From Prorocentrum cordatum (taxonomy: Eukaryota > Sar > Dinophyceae > Prorocentrales > Prorocentraceae), in assembly GCA_963575745.1 (NCBI GenBank), contig CAUYUJ010012725.1, positions 147,501-211,500 of the forward strand: 64,000 bases of DNA, written 5' to 3'. This document shows, one piece after another, positions 31,412 through 42,184 of this stretch. Under the pieces are notes generated by a model. It was not told the DNA's origin, did not search any database, and worked only from the letters and a program-made list of their open reading frames with translations. The position numbers and the translations under genes are program-made. Each line of letters opens with the position of its first letter. Positions within the stretch are counted from its first letter, which is position 1.

Positions 31412-32164
31412 ATGACGCATCGCAGCAGCATCGCGAGCTGGTGGGTTGAGACCCGGAAATCAAATCCAGTATTTTATGTTGTGTGTCTGCCTACTCGCTT
31501 CGACCAGCTTGTGCGGACTATCCTCGAACACACTCATCGGCGTGACCAGGACCTTAAAGAGGCTACGTTCTTTCTGCAAGGCTTCGGATTGATTCGATGC
31601 AAGACGTCGCTTGAGATCCGGTGGGGGTCTAAGCTGGACCTGGCTCTGCGGCCCAGGAGCGACGCTGGTGGCAGCGAGGGAGCACCCCGTGCAGACTCAG
31701 TTCTCAGCGGGGCCGGAGAGCCCCGCGGCCAGAGCGATGCCGCCGCCAGGACGTTTCGAGGGTTTTCCGACGTTCGAGGCTCTTGGCTGCCAGGGGATGC
31801 TCAGACGGGGGGCTCTGTGCACAGGAGAAGGCCGCCGCCTTCGGCCTCTGAGAGCAGCTCGGGGGAGCTATTCATTCCGAGGGCCAGAACGCGCAGGCGG
31901 TTACACGCAGCCCAAGCCTCGAGCTCCGGCCAAAAAAAATTCTCCGCACAGAAAAGAAGGTCATCTAGGGGAGGCATTCCAGGGGCGCTATTCGAGCGCA
32001 CCCTCAGTGGGGAAAGGGGGCCCCCCCGATCGTGTATCCCTGAGTTGTGCCCTGCTTTCTTTGTCCAGCTGTATACCCACAACGTCTGGGATTTGGGCCG
32101 CCATACCCCCTGTTGTTCACCGGCTTTGTTCGCAGAGATCCCGCATCCTACGCAGACGTTTTGA
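31412..32164 (+). CDS. Hypothetical open frame, no domain recognised
   Basis: A 250-codon frame starts with ordinary composition (NPVFYVVCLPTRFDQLVRTI, EATFFLQGFGLIRC) for about 75 residues, then becomes Gly/Arg/Ser-rich. Only the first part looks protein-like. No family is recognised. It could be an exon or retroelement remnant. The frame downstream (32174-32280) has a short protein-like start (NTRHGPQLFEKSFNVTNE) and then turns into biased sequence. Confidence 0.22.
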   Translation: MTHRSSIASWWVETRKSNPVFYVVCLPTRFDQLVRTILEHTHRRDQDLKEATFFLQGFGLIRCKTSLEIRWGSKLDLALRPRSDAGGSEGAPRADSVLSGAGEPRGQSDAAARTFRGFSDVRGSWLPGDAQTGGSVHRRRPPPSASESSSGELFIPRARTRRRLHAAQASSSGQKKFSAQKRRSSRGGIPGALFERTLSGERGPPRSCIPELCPAFFVQLYTHNVWDLGRHTPCCSPALFAEIPHPTQTF

Positions 32165-33500
32165 GTTGACCAAATGGCCGTGAATACGCGGCACGGCCCC
32201 CAGCTCTTCGAGAAATCCTTCAACGTGACGAACGAGACGTTCTTCCAGACGGAGGCGCGCTGGTACCCCGCAAAATATCAGCGGAGGACGAGGAGGAGCA
32301 GGACGGGTCGGGAGGAAAAGGAGGAGAGGGAGGACGGGGATGCTGGGGCGGACAGGGAGGAGAGGAAGGAAGGACAGGAGACGGAGGAGCGGCGAATGAG
32401 CAGGATGGTGGAAGAGGGCATGGGGCAGGGGGCGCGGGAGTTGGAAGGGAAATGGGAGCAAAGCCCTGATCCCAAAATGAGGCCTGCGCTGCAGCGGAAG
32501 CGCCACGTCGGAAGGACCAGGGAGATTCGGACTGGCAAGCACGCAAGAAGAACACTAACTCAGAACCGAAAGACGAAACAACGGAGAACGGACAAACAGT
32601 ACACATTAAGCAGTAAACCAATGGAAAACACGAACACACGAAACACGGAACACAAAAACAACGATTTTGGTGCCTCCTTGTGTAAGCGAAGATACGATAC
32701 GCGCAGAGGGGGAGGGGGGCGCGCACGACGTTCAGGCCGCTCTCGGAGGAGAGAGGAGAGCAGTCCGGATCTCACAATCGTGTGGGGGAGGGGGCAACAC
32801 AAGTGTTTGACATCTCGTTTTGGACCCCCCCCCCCAAGAGCGGCGCAACCGCACCCAAATCCAGACCCCCCCAGAAGCATCGTTTGACGTTTTGATCTAG
32901 ACCCCCCCCACAGAGAAGCGTTGACGGACAAATTGTTGGACCCCCAGCCCAGAAAGACGACGACGAAGCCGACGATGGTGCCGGTGACGACAGCGACGAC
33001 GACCACGACCACGAAATCTTTTTTTGCCGAGGCCCAATCGACCCCCCCCAAAAAAGTATACCCCCCCCGCCCATATGATGAGATCCGCTACCAGGAGGCA
33101 AGGGGGGGGGGGAGGATGGATGGAAGACGGATGGAAGGATGGGGGGGGATGGGGCAGGGGCACGGTGGCGGGTTGCGTGATGGTATCGTCACGATTGTGT
33201 TTAGGCCGTGCTTCAAGCGAGCCTCCGTTCTGCAGTACGCGTGTGAGAACAGCGTTTTCATCATGGTACCATCCATCGCGCCATTGTGCCTTGGGGCAGG
33301 GGAGGACCTCGGGGAGGAGGGGGGAGGGAGCCGGGGCGGAGCACCGCAGAAGCGGAGCGTCCTCGGGAGAGGCGCCGTGCCTCGCGCTCGCCCCGTGCGC
33401 GGCGGGCGAGCGCCGGGGGGCCGGACGGGCTGCGCACCCCCGCCAGTGGCCGACGCAGGCTGCGGGAGGCAGGCCGTCGAGGGCCCTCTCGCCGAGAGGT
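32165..33500. other. No gene seen; C/G homopolymer-rich
   Basis: Many runs of seven to ten C or G (for example near 32828, 32905, 33045, 33065) make frames unstable. The only repeat noted is the 28.7-kb tandem word AATGAGGCCTGCGCTGCAGC at 32478. Confidence 0.5.
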
Positions 33501-33504
33501 CTCC

Positions 33505-33665
33505 GGAGGAGGAGGAGGGAGGAGGGCGAGGAGAGGAGGAGGAGGAGGAGGAGGGGCGAGGAGGAGGAGGAGGAGGAGGAGGAGGAGGAGAGAGGAGGAA
33601 GGGAGGAGGAAGGGAGGAGGAGAGGGCGAGGAGGAGGAGGAGGAGGAAGACGAGGAGGAGGACCA
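33505..33665. repeat. GA-rich array
   Basis: GGA/GAGGAG units with no coding potential. Confidence 0.9.
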
Positions 33666-33789
33666 GTGCAAGCCCAAGACTCGTCAACGATGTTGGAATA
33701 GACCCTCCCTCCAAGCTCCCGCTTCATAGGCCTAGTACAAGGGTTCATTGCCACTGAGGGAGCTGCTTCGTTGGGGGACAACCGTTTGA

Positions 33790-34475
33790 AGACCCTGAAG
33801 CGTGCCAGAACACCATTCTCGGGACTCCAGCGCCACGAATCAACATGGCTGTTGCGTTTTGACGATCCAGAATCGTGCCAGAACACCGCTTCCGCGGCTT
33901 CAACACCGCGGATCAACGTATCAGGTGCGCCCTCACAATCCTGGGTCCGTCCAAACCATTATTTCTGGCCCGCTGTTCATGGGAGTCCGTGCAACTCCCT
34001 TCAAATGTTTATGACGAGTGTGTGCGCCGCGACAGCGAGAGCCGAATTTGAAAACCAACTGCCCTCAATCCGTGCAGCCTGGCAAATGTTCAAAACGAAA
34101 GTGCGCGGCGCTACGGCGAGAGCCACGTTTTGAAATGAACCGCCCTCACTCCGTGAAGCCTTATCAATTGTTCAAAACGAATACGTATGCGCGGCGCTAA
34201 GGCGAGCACCACATGTTGGAAACCACCCGCCCTCAATCCGTGAAACTCCTTCAGGTTTAAAACATAATTTAATTTGCGTAGCGGTGAGGCGAGAGCCACA
34301 TGTTGAAAACCACCTGCCCGAAATCCGTCAAACTCTTGCAAATGTTTCACGTGAGTGAGCGCGGCATGAGGTCGAGATCAACATTTTAGAAGCGGCCCGC
34401 CTTCAATCCATGGAATTATTGAGAACGGCGCTAAGGCGAAAGCCACACCCTCCATCTGTGAAGCTGTTGCCAATG
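33790..34475. repeat. Degenerate tandem array, unit about 80 bp
   Basis: Units share GCGGCGCTAAGGCGAGAGCC, ACATGTTGAAAACCAC, CCGCCCTCAATCCGTGAA and GTTCAAAACGA. At least five units lie between 34015 and 34470. The upstream part (33790-33920) has related CGTGCCAGAACACC duplicates. Confidence 0.7.
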
Positions 34476-34584
34476 TTTTAGCTTCAGGTTCATACATGGT
34501 GAGGAAGTGTCAGGCGAAACGCCCAGCCCGCCCTTTCGACTGGCCCAGGGGTGCGACGACAGCGAAGAGTTATTCATAATGATA

Positions 34585-36025
34585 AGGAATGATGAAGGAG
34601 GTGGCGGAGGAGGAAGAGGAGGAGGAAGAGGAGGGGGGGAGGGGAGGAGGAGGAGGAGGAGGAGGAAGGGGAGGAGTAGGTGGAGGAGGAGGAGTAGGAG
34701 GAGGAGCAGGAGGAGGAGGAGGAGGAGGAAAAGGAGCACGAGGATGGGGAGGAGGCGGAGGCGGAGGCGGAGGCGGAGGCGGGAGGCCGGAGGCGGAGGC
34801 GGAGGCGGCAGCGGAGGCGGAGGCGGAGAGGGAGGCGGAGGCGGAGGCGGAGGCCGAGGCGGAGGTGGAGGCGGAAGTGGAGGTGGAGGCGGAGGCGGAG
34901 ACGGAGGTGGAGATGGAGGCGGAGGCGGAGGCGGAGCCAGAGGCGGAGGCGGAAGCGGTGGCGTTGGCGGAGGCGGAGACGGAGGCGGAGGCGGAGGCGG
35001 AAGCGGAGGCGGATGCCAAGGCGGAGGCGGAGATGGCGGAGGAGGAAGAGGAGGAGAAGGATACGTAAGGATGATAAGGCCGATATGGAGGAGAAGGAAA
35101 AGCAGGATAAGATTGAGAACACGGCAGGTACGAAGGACTTGTGTGAGAATACGTATCTGGCTAACAGTATTATATTTAATGATAGTGAGAACATGGATCA
35201 TAACACTAGCAGTAATACGAATGGTAATAATATTCTAGTAATACGAATGCTGATACCGATTACTAGTATGTCTAGTAATACTGACAACAGGAATAACAAG
35301 ACGACTCATGTGTTTAATGATAAGACGACGATGAGTAAGACGAAGAGGAATCAGAGAACGAATAGGAGGAGGATGAAGGGAATGAGGAGGAGGAGGAGGA
35401 GGAGGACAATGAGGAGGCGATCGAGGAGGAGGAGGAGAAGGAGGTGGAGGAGGAGGAGAGGTGGAGGAGGAGAGGAGAAGGAGGAGGAGGAGGAAGAGAA
35501 GGAGGAGGAGGAGGAAAAGGATGAGGAGGAGGAAGTGGCGGAAGAGAGGGAGCAGGAGCAGGAGGAAGATGAGGAGAGAAGGGAATGGAGGAGAGAAAAA
35601 GGAGCAGGAGGAGGAGGGGGAGGAAGAGGAGGATTGGGGAGGTGGAGAGAGGAGACGGAGAATGAGGAGGAGCAGGAGGAGGAGAGGCGAAGGATGAGGA
35701 GCAGGAGGAGGAGGAAGAGGAGGAGGATAAGGAGGGGAGGCGGAGGCGGAGGAGGAGGCGGAGGGAGGAGGAGGAGGAGGAGAGGAGGGAGGAGAAGTAG
35801 GTGAGAGAGGAAAGAGGAGAAGGCGGGGAGGAGAAGGAGGAGGAGGAGTGCAATTGGAGGAGGAGAGGACGAGGAGGAGGAGGAGGAGAGAGCAGGAGGA
35901 GGAGGAGCAGCAGGTGGAGGAGGAGGGGAGGAGGAGGGGAGGAGGAGGAGGAGGCGAGAGGAGAGGAGGAGAGGAGGAGGAGGGGAGTTGGAGGAGGAGG
36001 AGGAGGAGGAGGAGGAGGAGGAGGA
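34585..36025. repeat. Large GGA / GGCGGA repeat field
   Basis: GGA-rich arrays (34585-34740), a GGAGGC/GGCGGA hexamer array (34745-35035), a 300-bp lower-GC spacer (35060-35370) and another GGA field (35370-36025). The long open frames here, in all six phases, are products of the repeat. The spacer itself has no supported gene. Confidence 0.9.
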
Positions 36026-36267
36026 TGGTTCAAGACAATCTTTCTTCATTCCCTCCCCTTATCATCTTTGCCCACTGCCAGTACACCTTTCCTGCTCTGT
36101 TTGTTGCCGTTCCTTGTCCTCATCCGTCCCATGCCCCTTCGAGTCGACAGAACAACGCTGGAAGAGGTGTTCTGCTATCCTGGGCCTCCAGGGGCGGTCA
36201 ACCAACGAGTACGGATGAAGCAGCGGTTCCAGCGAAGGGGTCGACGAGACCTTTCGGGAGCCCTGAG

Positions 36268-36560
36268 ACGAGGGTCAGTGTAAACGGGGGTCAGCCAGAG
36301 CACTGGATTGTACAGTATCCTGCAGAGCCAGGGGTGCACTGACCTGGGTTGGCGCCCAGGGTCCTGCAGGATCCCGCAGAGTTTTACAGACCTGGGTTTG
36401 GATTGACCCGGATCCGTAGATCCCCGAACCTCCAGAAGGAAGGGGTCCTCGCCACGAAGGAGAGGGGTCCCGAAGGAAACGGGTCCTGATGTTTTTGTTC
36501 GCTGTCTTTGGGCTCTTCGGCTTCCTCCACGGGCCCTGAGGCCCAGACTGAGCCAATCCT
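36268..36560 (+). repeat. Dispersed repeats R9 (copy 2) and R15 (copy 1)
   Basis: At 36268-36418, AACGGGGGTCAGCCAGAG and TATCCTGCAGAGCCAGGGG match 20962-21080. At 36430-36545, ACGGGTCCTG, TTCGCTGTCTTTGGGC and CCACGGGCCCTGAGGCC match 44425-44520 and, more weakly, 46180-46290. Confidence 0.6.
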
Positions 36561-36754
36561 CCTCCGTCCCTCCCATTCATCCCTGCCCGCTCCCCCTCTT
36601 TTTCTCTCTGGAAGTGGCAGGGGCGAGAGGAAAAGCGAGGAACAGTGAGAGGTGGAGAGGAGGAGACGACGATGAGGACCAGGATGTTGACGAGGAGCGG
36701 GAGGGGAGGGGCAGATGAGTAGCAACGAATCGCCAGCCTGTCCTTATGATGGGC

Positions 36755-36880
36755 ATCACCTGATTTCGATGCCGATCTTCAGGAGTTGCTCAGTTTCTGA
36801 AGGTACATCCCTAAGACTGTCGTCTCCTTGGGCTTGTCGAGCTCAGAGATGGGGATGAGTTCGTGGCTGGTCAGGGAGGG
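36755..36880 (+). repeat. Dispersed repeat R7 (copy 1)
   Basis: GGCATCACCTGATTTCGATG, GCCGATCTTCAGGA, CATCCCTAAGACTGTC and GGCTGGTCAGG occur in the same order at 42800-42925. In that copy the inner words form an ATCCCTAAGA/TCTTAGGGAT inverted repeat. Confidence 0.65.
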
Positions 36881-36928
36881 GGGTCGACGAGGAAACCGAA
36901 AACGACCACGGGGAGGAGGCCGCCCCCC

Positions 36929-37050
36929 GCGCCCCGTGAGATCCCCGACGCCTTCCAGTTCCCTCTGGCGGCCAAGCTGCTGGCGATGTCGAACACCGTG
37001 GACGTCATTGTGGCCGCGCACGGGGCCGTCAAACAGGACGGGGAGAAGGG
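36929..37050 (+). CDS. Exon-like segment resembling lumazine synthase (N-terminal half)
   Basis: In one frame about 37 residues read REIPDAFQFPLAAKLLA followed by MSNTVDVIVAAHGAVKQDGE. This matches the pattern of 6,7-dimethyl-8-ribityllumazine synthase around its conserved V-P-G-A-x-E-x-P and D-A-V-I-A-x-G-x-V strands, except that the Gly after Pro is Asp and the Glu is Gln. Lumazine synthase makes the riboflavin precursor from a pyrimidine and a butanone phosphate. An exon-like segment at 43320-43690 could hold the next part. The substitutions at conserved positions argue for decay or for a chance resemblance. A miniature element M3 lies 40 bp downstream, with GAGGTAAG, a good splice-donor word, in its target duplication. 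Confidence 0.35.
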
Positions 37051-37086
37051 AGAGCGTCCAGGAAAGAGAACGGAGGAGGTAAGAGG

Positions 37087-37244
37087 TAAGTTGGGCGTGT
37101 CCCTCTACAGGAGGAACACACAGCAATTGTCAAAAAAACAGTGGGTGGACGACGTTTCAACTACCTTTCTGATTTTTTGGGATACTTTTTGACCAGCTAT
37201 GATTTTTCGTTCGAAATCCGCCTGTAAGAGGACATGCCCGACCT
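37087..37244 (+). mobile_element. MITE M3 (copy 2), TSD GAGGTAAGAGG
   Basis: A 158-bp copy with inverted ends: TAAGTTGGGCGTGTCC and CTACAGGAGGA on the left; TCCGCCTGTAAGAGGACATG and CCCGACCT on the right. The exact 11-bp repeat GAGGTAAGAGG lies at 37076-37086 and 37245-37255. Confidence 0.9.
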
Positions 37245-37255
37245 GAGGTAAGAGG

Positions 37256-37850
37256 GAGACTGTCGGCGGCCCTGCACTCGGCCACGCTGCGCCGGCTGCA
37301 GACGGCGTATGGGGGCCGAGGCGACGCTCCCGGCCGAGCGCGCGGCCCCGGCCGCGGCGCGCGCCGCGCCGGATACTGCGCGACGCCGGGTGCCCTTTTG
37401 CCACCTGCGTGGTCAGTGCGGGTGCAAGCGCGGGCGTCTGCGACAGGCCCGCGCCGCGGCTTCTGCAGGGGGGGGAGGGGGGGGGGCGGAGACGGGAAGG
37501 CGGAAGAGGAGGGGGTCAGGCGATCGCAGACGTGGGTCAAGGGGCCGAGCGAGGCGGCACGGGCCGCATTTTGGGGAGGGCACCTGCTCCGATCCATGGA
37601 TTTGGCGACCGCGCGCCAAATCCATGGATCGCGAAGCCATGTGTGCGCGCCCTCGAGGGGGGGGGAGGGTCAGCACCGAGGTTTCTTAAGGCGTCTGTCG
37701 CTCTTCTGTGGGCCTTCCTGGGGGCCCAGGGGACTTCCGAGAAAAGCGACCTCGGGAGCCTGCTCCCGGGGGCCTCCTGGTGACCGAGGCGGAGACCCGC
37801 GTGGTGACCTCTGGAGACTCCCCACCAGGGAGGAGAGGGAGACGTCAAGC
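37256..37850. other. No gene seen
   Basis: Very GC-rich sequence with overlapping Arg/Ala/Pro frames. An inverted word, GATCCATGGATTTGGC...GCCAAATCCATGGATC, forms a clean hairpin at 37591-37630. Confidence 0.5.
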
Positions 37851-38050
37851 AGTGGCGAAGCGTCCTGGCTCGCCTATAGCCCCACCAAACGATGTTCTAA
37901 GAACCTTTTGTGGTTCCCACGAAATGTTCTTAGAACATTTCTGGCTGGGACTGTCTTGATTTATCACATCGGGTTTATGTTCTAAAGACATTGTTTTCGT
38001 TATCAGAACATTTGTTGGTTCTAAGAACATTTCGTGGTATGACTATAGGA
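37850..38050 (+). mobile_element. Miniature element M4 with inverted ends
   Basis: The left end GCCTATAG...CCACCAAACGATG plus TTCTAAGAACC mirrors the right end GGTTCTAAGAACAT...CGTGGTATGACTATAGG. Several TTCTAAGAAC palindromes lie inside. The left part is shared with 16938-17095. It is AT-rich against its neighbours and encodes nothing. Confidence 0.7.
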
Positions 38051-38059
38051 ATGCCGGGA

Positions 38060-39240
38060 CGGTCGGTCCCTGCTCAAAGACGGTGGAGGAAGATGAGGGA
38101 GGATTTTGTGGGCGGCCCGCACTTACGTGCACGATTGCAGCTACAGCCAATGTCCATCCGAGTGCATGTGTACAAGTCGGTTCAGGTGGTCCTGCCTTAC
38201 AGAGGGCTGGCGGGCTTCCCCGCGCCGCCCTTCCATGTCTCGTCCTCTGGGCAGCGCGGCCGGCCCCGCATCACCGAGGCACTCGAGCCCCAGGGAAGCG
38301 CCCAGGAAGCCACCGGATGTCGGGCAGGAAATCGTGTGCCCCCTCTCCCGCCAGAGTCGGCCACGCGCAGAGGGGGGGGTTGTGGGAGGGGGGAGGGCTT
38401 CTGAGAAGCATCCCTGCTTCTGATAAGGCGCGGGCCTTATCTGCAGAGGTAAGGCCAGCGCCTTCTAGGAAGCAGCCTCCTTCTAAGAGGCCCTCCCCCC
38501 GTCCCTCCACCCCCTCGTGCGCACCGCCAGCAGGGATCGAGAAACGAGGGGGCACCCTTACAATTTCGAGCGCACGGGGGGTCGCATCCGAGCGGTTCGG
38601 ATAGTGGCTCCCCGCTGTGCCGCCACGCGAGACGCCGCGCGGCTCGCCAGATGCTGTTTCTGGCGATGTGAGCCGTGAATCATCTCATCTTGATCCGTCA
38701 TGTTCTTGGTACCTGAACGATGCGTATGCCTCACCCCTTTGGGGGCTTGTCCCCCTTTTTGGTAGCTCGTGGCATCATCGTAGGATATGTTTTGGGATTT
38801 CTTTGGACGCACTGAGGCATGCTGAAGCGTTCCCGAGGCGACTTGACGCTGACAAATTCGAGAAACACGACACATGGACACAACATGCCCAGTGATGCTG
38901 GCTGTCTTTTGCCTACCTTGGGGTACGTTCGTGCCCCTCTTGAGGCTCTAGGTGTGCTCCTCGTCGCTTCGTGTGATCGCTCGAGTCATTTCGGTGCGTT
39001 CTTGGACCGTCTTCGGGGGCCCGGAGTGGAGGTCTGGCGGCCTCTTCGTGGGCCTCGGCATCGTCGCCAGACTCACGGCCCCGCCAGGGGGTGGCGGCAC
39101 CGTCGCGCAGCGCTGGGCTGGGTCACGTGTCAGGCGAAAGTTCTCTTGGCTTCGCGGATGGATGGGCTGGACGTGACGGGTCCGCGCAGGCAGAGAAAGG
39201 AGAGTTGCGCTCAGCGAGCGGGTGCGTCAGATAACTCAAC
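38060..39240. other. No supported gene; partial R11 near 38395-38500
   Basis: Words CTTCTGAGAAGC, CTTCTGATAAGG and CCTTCTAAGAGG near 38395-38500 are related to repeat R11. The rest is less repetitive, with short mixed frames (for example MSIRVHVYKSVQVVLPYRG near 38150) that could be exon remnants but cannot be assigned. Confidence 0.4.
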
Positions 39241-39385
39241 AGCAGACTCAGGCCGTGCAAGAGGGAAGGAAACAGTGAAGACAGAGAGAAAGAGAAAAAG
39301 AGAGAGAGAGAGAAGGAGAGGGAGAAGAAAAGAGAGAGAAGGAAAGGTGTGTTTGTGTGTTTGTGTGTTTGTGTGTGTGTGTGGG
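39240..39385. repeat. GA and GT microsatellites
   Basis: AGAGA/GAGAAGG units run to about 39345, then TGTGTTTG and TGTG repeats to 39380. Confidence 0.9.
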
Positions 39386-40312
39386 GAAATCTGCACCTTT
39401 TTGGCCTCAGGGCGCCCCTGTAAGGATCAGAAAGCGCATATTTCCTCTCCCCCCAGTTGTTCCCCCTCCATTACGCAACGCCCGAACCCGACTGCGAACA
39501 TGTTTGCTCACGTGCCTGGTTTGTTAGTCGCAATTTGACGTTGCTCCTTTCTCTTGGGCATCTTCTTCAAGCATTTCCGCATCTTTCCGATTCCGAGGAA
39601 GCTGTCCAGCAGAACCGCTGCTTCCGCCTCCTTCCCAGATCGCCTCAGTCTTATTTCCTTCTCCCGAGGGCAGCTGACGTTTGGTGGCCAGTCGCCAGGC
39701 AATAGTCGCTCCTGGCGGCCGGCACCGAGCACTCACCGGCCCCTGCCGGGGGACGGTCAACAACAACCAAGAGGTAAAAAAAGGAATAGAGGGGACGACC
39801 GAGCGGCGGGTGACCGAGCTTTGGTCCCTCGACGGGGAGGAAGATCCCTGCTGCCGGGTCGCGGATGTCTAAATTCCATTTCCTCTACTCTGTTTTTCTT
39901 CTCCTCTGTCCTCCTCGCCGCCCCCACTGCGCCCGCTGCGCAGTTCGGCTCCGGTGGGCGCGGGTGGCGAAGAGGGCCTCCCCCCTGGTGGCGCGCCAGG
40001 AGGAGAAGTCCGAGGTTATGCGCGGCTACCAGACGGCGGCGCGGGGGTGGCGTCAGTTGGCTCCTTCTGCATCGACGTTCAATCGCCCATTGATCGCCGA
40101 CTGGGTCCCGATAACCCACCCCGCCCAGGAGCGTGCGGATTCGCCATCGGGCCTATCGCCGATCTGTCCGCGAGGTATCGCCGATGTCTGGTTGATGGTC
40201 CACCCTGCGCCAGTCTCCCACCGGCACTGCCCATCACAGCAGAGGAGGCGGGAGGTTTCAGCCCAGCCCTCGCCCGCTCCCTCCCGTGCTCGTTCCTGCT
40301 CTGGCCTCCTCT
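39386..40312. other. No supported gene
   Basis: Mixed sequence with some protein-like short frames (VAKRASPLVARQEEKSEVM near 39965). At 40080-40200 words such as CCCATTGATCGCCGACTGGG and GCGAGGTATCGCCGATGT are related to 58250-58350, so part of this is a dispersed repeat. Confidence 0.4.
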
Positions 40313-40474
40313 TAGGTGGGACAAAAACACACGGACAGAAGTAATCGTCGATTCTCAGGAAAATATGCAAACATATCGGATGTGGGGGGGAAGGCGAACA
40401 TCCCAAAAATATGTGAAAATATAGGGGATCCTGTCATGTGTGTGTATTTATTTGTGTATCCCAGGGCCCCTTCA
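40313..40474 (+). mobile_element. MITE-like element M2 (copy 3), TSD TCCTCT
   Basis: A 162-bp copy, the most diverged at its start (TAGGTGGGACAAAAACACAC) but with the usual interior and GGGCCCCTTCA end. TCCTCT flanks it at 40307-40312 and 40475-40480. Confidence 0.8.
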
Positions 40475-41233
40475 TCCTCTCTTCCCCTCCCTTTCCTGTC
40501 GCCGTCGTCGTCTGCCATCGTCGCCGTCGTCAGCGGTGGCTGCCTGTTTTTTACCCCTTCTGCCCAGACCTCTTGTGCCCCCTCATGGGCGCGCGCGCGA
40601 GGCCAAGCTATAGAGTTCTGGAGCCCGCTGCCTGCTCTGGCCCCCTCCCTTCTCTGCGCTCGTGCGCTCTGCGGAGGCTCAAGCGATCACGGGTATGAGT
40701 TTCCGGGCCAGCAGCTCCTCCAGAGGAGGCATGCAGGGGGCTCGTTCGATGGCGAGTCGCAGAGGGGTTCTGCTGCGCTTGGAACTCGAATGTCGTGGCC
40801 CCCTCTCGTGACGCGCATAAGCAGTGGCATGTTTCAAGCTCGGGTCACAAGGAGAGCGGCAGGGCTCTCTTGAGAGTGCTCGGTTGTCGGGGTGAGTTGT
40901 GAACGAGTCAGGCGTGTTGGTGGAATGGCTCTAACTATAAGATCGCCGAGCTGACTTGATTCGGCGGGCTGGTTTTGCCAGAGGTCTGGTGTCTTTGATC
41001 ACACATTACTTGCATTCGCACGGTTTTCTGAAGATGTTCCATGCCGACGCAGACGATTGTTCCAATAAGGCCAGTGATGAGTTCAGGAAGGATGGAGAGG
41101 ACGAGGCAGACAGTTCTGTTTGCGTCGTGCGGAGTTCAGTGAGCCGTAACGCGTCGGTGGTATGATTGCGTCGTTCGGCCTCCATGGCTACACGCAGTGC
41201 AGGGACCGATGAGCAGGCCGATCTCGCAAAACA

Positions 41234-41866
41234 TTGGTGCCTTTACGCACGTCCTCTCCATCCGTGTGTTGTTGTATCGTGTGTCCTCTGGCCTTCACGG
41301 AGCAGGGCCAGTGGAGGCAACGGTGCTTCTCCCACCTGGCCCAAATCCGCTCAAAGTCGGTTCCGGGTCCCCGGCTCCGACCCGGCCCGTTTTTTGATGT
41401 GGATCCAGCCATGGCGACGAGAAGCTTCCAGGAGGTACAGGAAAAACAGAAAACTCCAGGAAGTTTCATCATCGTCTCGACCGGCCTTCCTGCGAGAAGA
41501 GTTGATCGTCTCCTCGGATGCCCTGAAGCTCCAGCCGCGACTGTATGCTTTATCCCCCCCCGCCTGCAGCCCACCCCCCTCCCAGGTGTAGTGACGATCG
41601 ACAGGGGCACGGAGCGAGTGGTACGAAGACCGACAGCACCTCCTGCCGACTCTAAGCAGGACCCGCTTTCGGTGTCACCGCGGACGTTGCTGCCCATTCG
41701 AGGCAGAAGGTCTCCCGCCCAGCATCGGACGCTGTCAGTTTTGGGCAACGCTCGCTTCTGGGCATCGTGCCTATCTTTTCCGTACCCATTTTGCGATTCG
41801 TCTCTGCCGAACCCTGCCCCCAATTCCCAATTACATGCCCGATCGAAGCTGGGGCGTCAGACATAA
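41234..41866 (+). CDS. Hypothetical open frame, no domain recognised
   Basis: A 210-codon frame with a protein-like middle (FQEVQEKQKTPGSFIIVSTG, PARRVDRLLGCPEAPAATV, GVVTIDRGTERVVRRPTAP). An opposite-strand frame overlaps it but is more biased. No family is recognised. The surrounding 40480-41980 is comparatively low in repeats, so it may be genuine unique DNA with broken or spliced genes. Confidence 0.25.
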   Translation: MVPLRTSSPSVCCCIVCPLAFTEQGQWRQRCFSHLAQIRSKSVPGPRLRPGPFFDVDPAMATRSFQEVQEKQKTPGSFIIVSTGLPARRVDRLLGCPEAPAATVCFIPPRLQPTPLPGVVTIDRGTERVVRRPTAPPADSKQDPLSVSPRTLLPIRGRRSPAQHRTLSVLGNARFWASCLSFPYPFCDSSLPNPAPNSQLHARSKLGRQT

Positions 41867-41984
41867 AGGCTGGGGTTCCATCTGGCTGCAGACATCCTTC
41901 CAATTCTGAACCCAAGCATGTTGTTTTTCAAACATCCGACCTGCAGGGGCAGGGATCGCATGTGGTTGCGCCAAGTCCGAACGG

Positions 41985-42112
41985 AGTCAGTCCGCACGGA
42001 TTGCTCGGTCTTCGTCGGGCTTACTTCGTCCAGCCTTAGCCTCAGTCCGTACGGAGTGAGTTCGCACGGAATGTTGGGTCTTCGTCGGGGTTTATTCCGT
42101 TCGGACGATCCG
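41985..42112. repeat. Tandem duplication of about 65 bp
   Basis: TCCGAACGGAGTCAGTCCGC, then ACGGATTGCTCGGTCTTCGT, is followed by a second copy starting AGTCCGTACGGAGTGAGTTC. The block ends with CCGTTCGGAC, the inverse of its opening TCCGAACGG. Confidence 0.7.
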
Positions 42113-42184
42113 CCCCTTCTCAAATGGCCTTCGGCCCATCCCGCCTTTGTGACTGGGTTGTGGGTCAGAGTTCTCATGAATGTT

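Noticed and set aside
34431-36049. Very long open frames (150-260 codons) rich in Pro/Ser/Leu, Arg or Gly/Glu on both strands
   Set aside because: They come from GGA and GGCGGA repeats, which lack stop codons in every phase. Similar frames were rejected at 10-11.7, 21.9-22.3, 28.4-29.4, 33.1-33.9, 48.3-49.2 and 58.4-58.8 kb.
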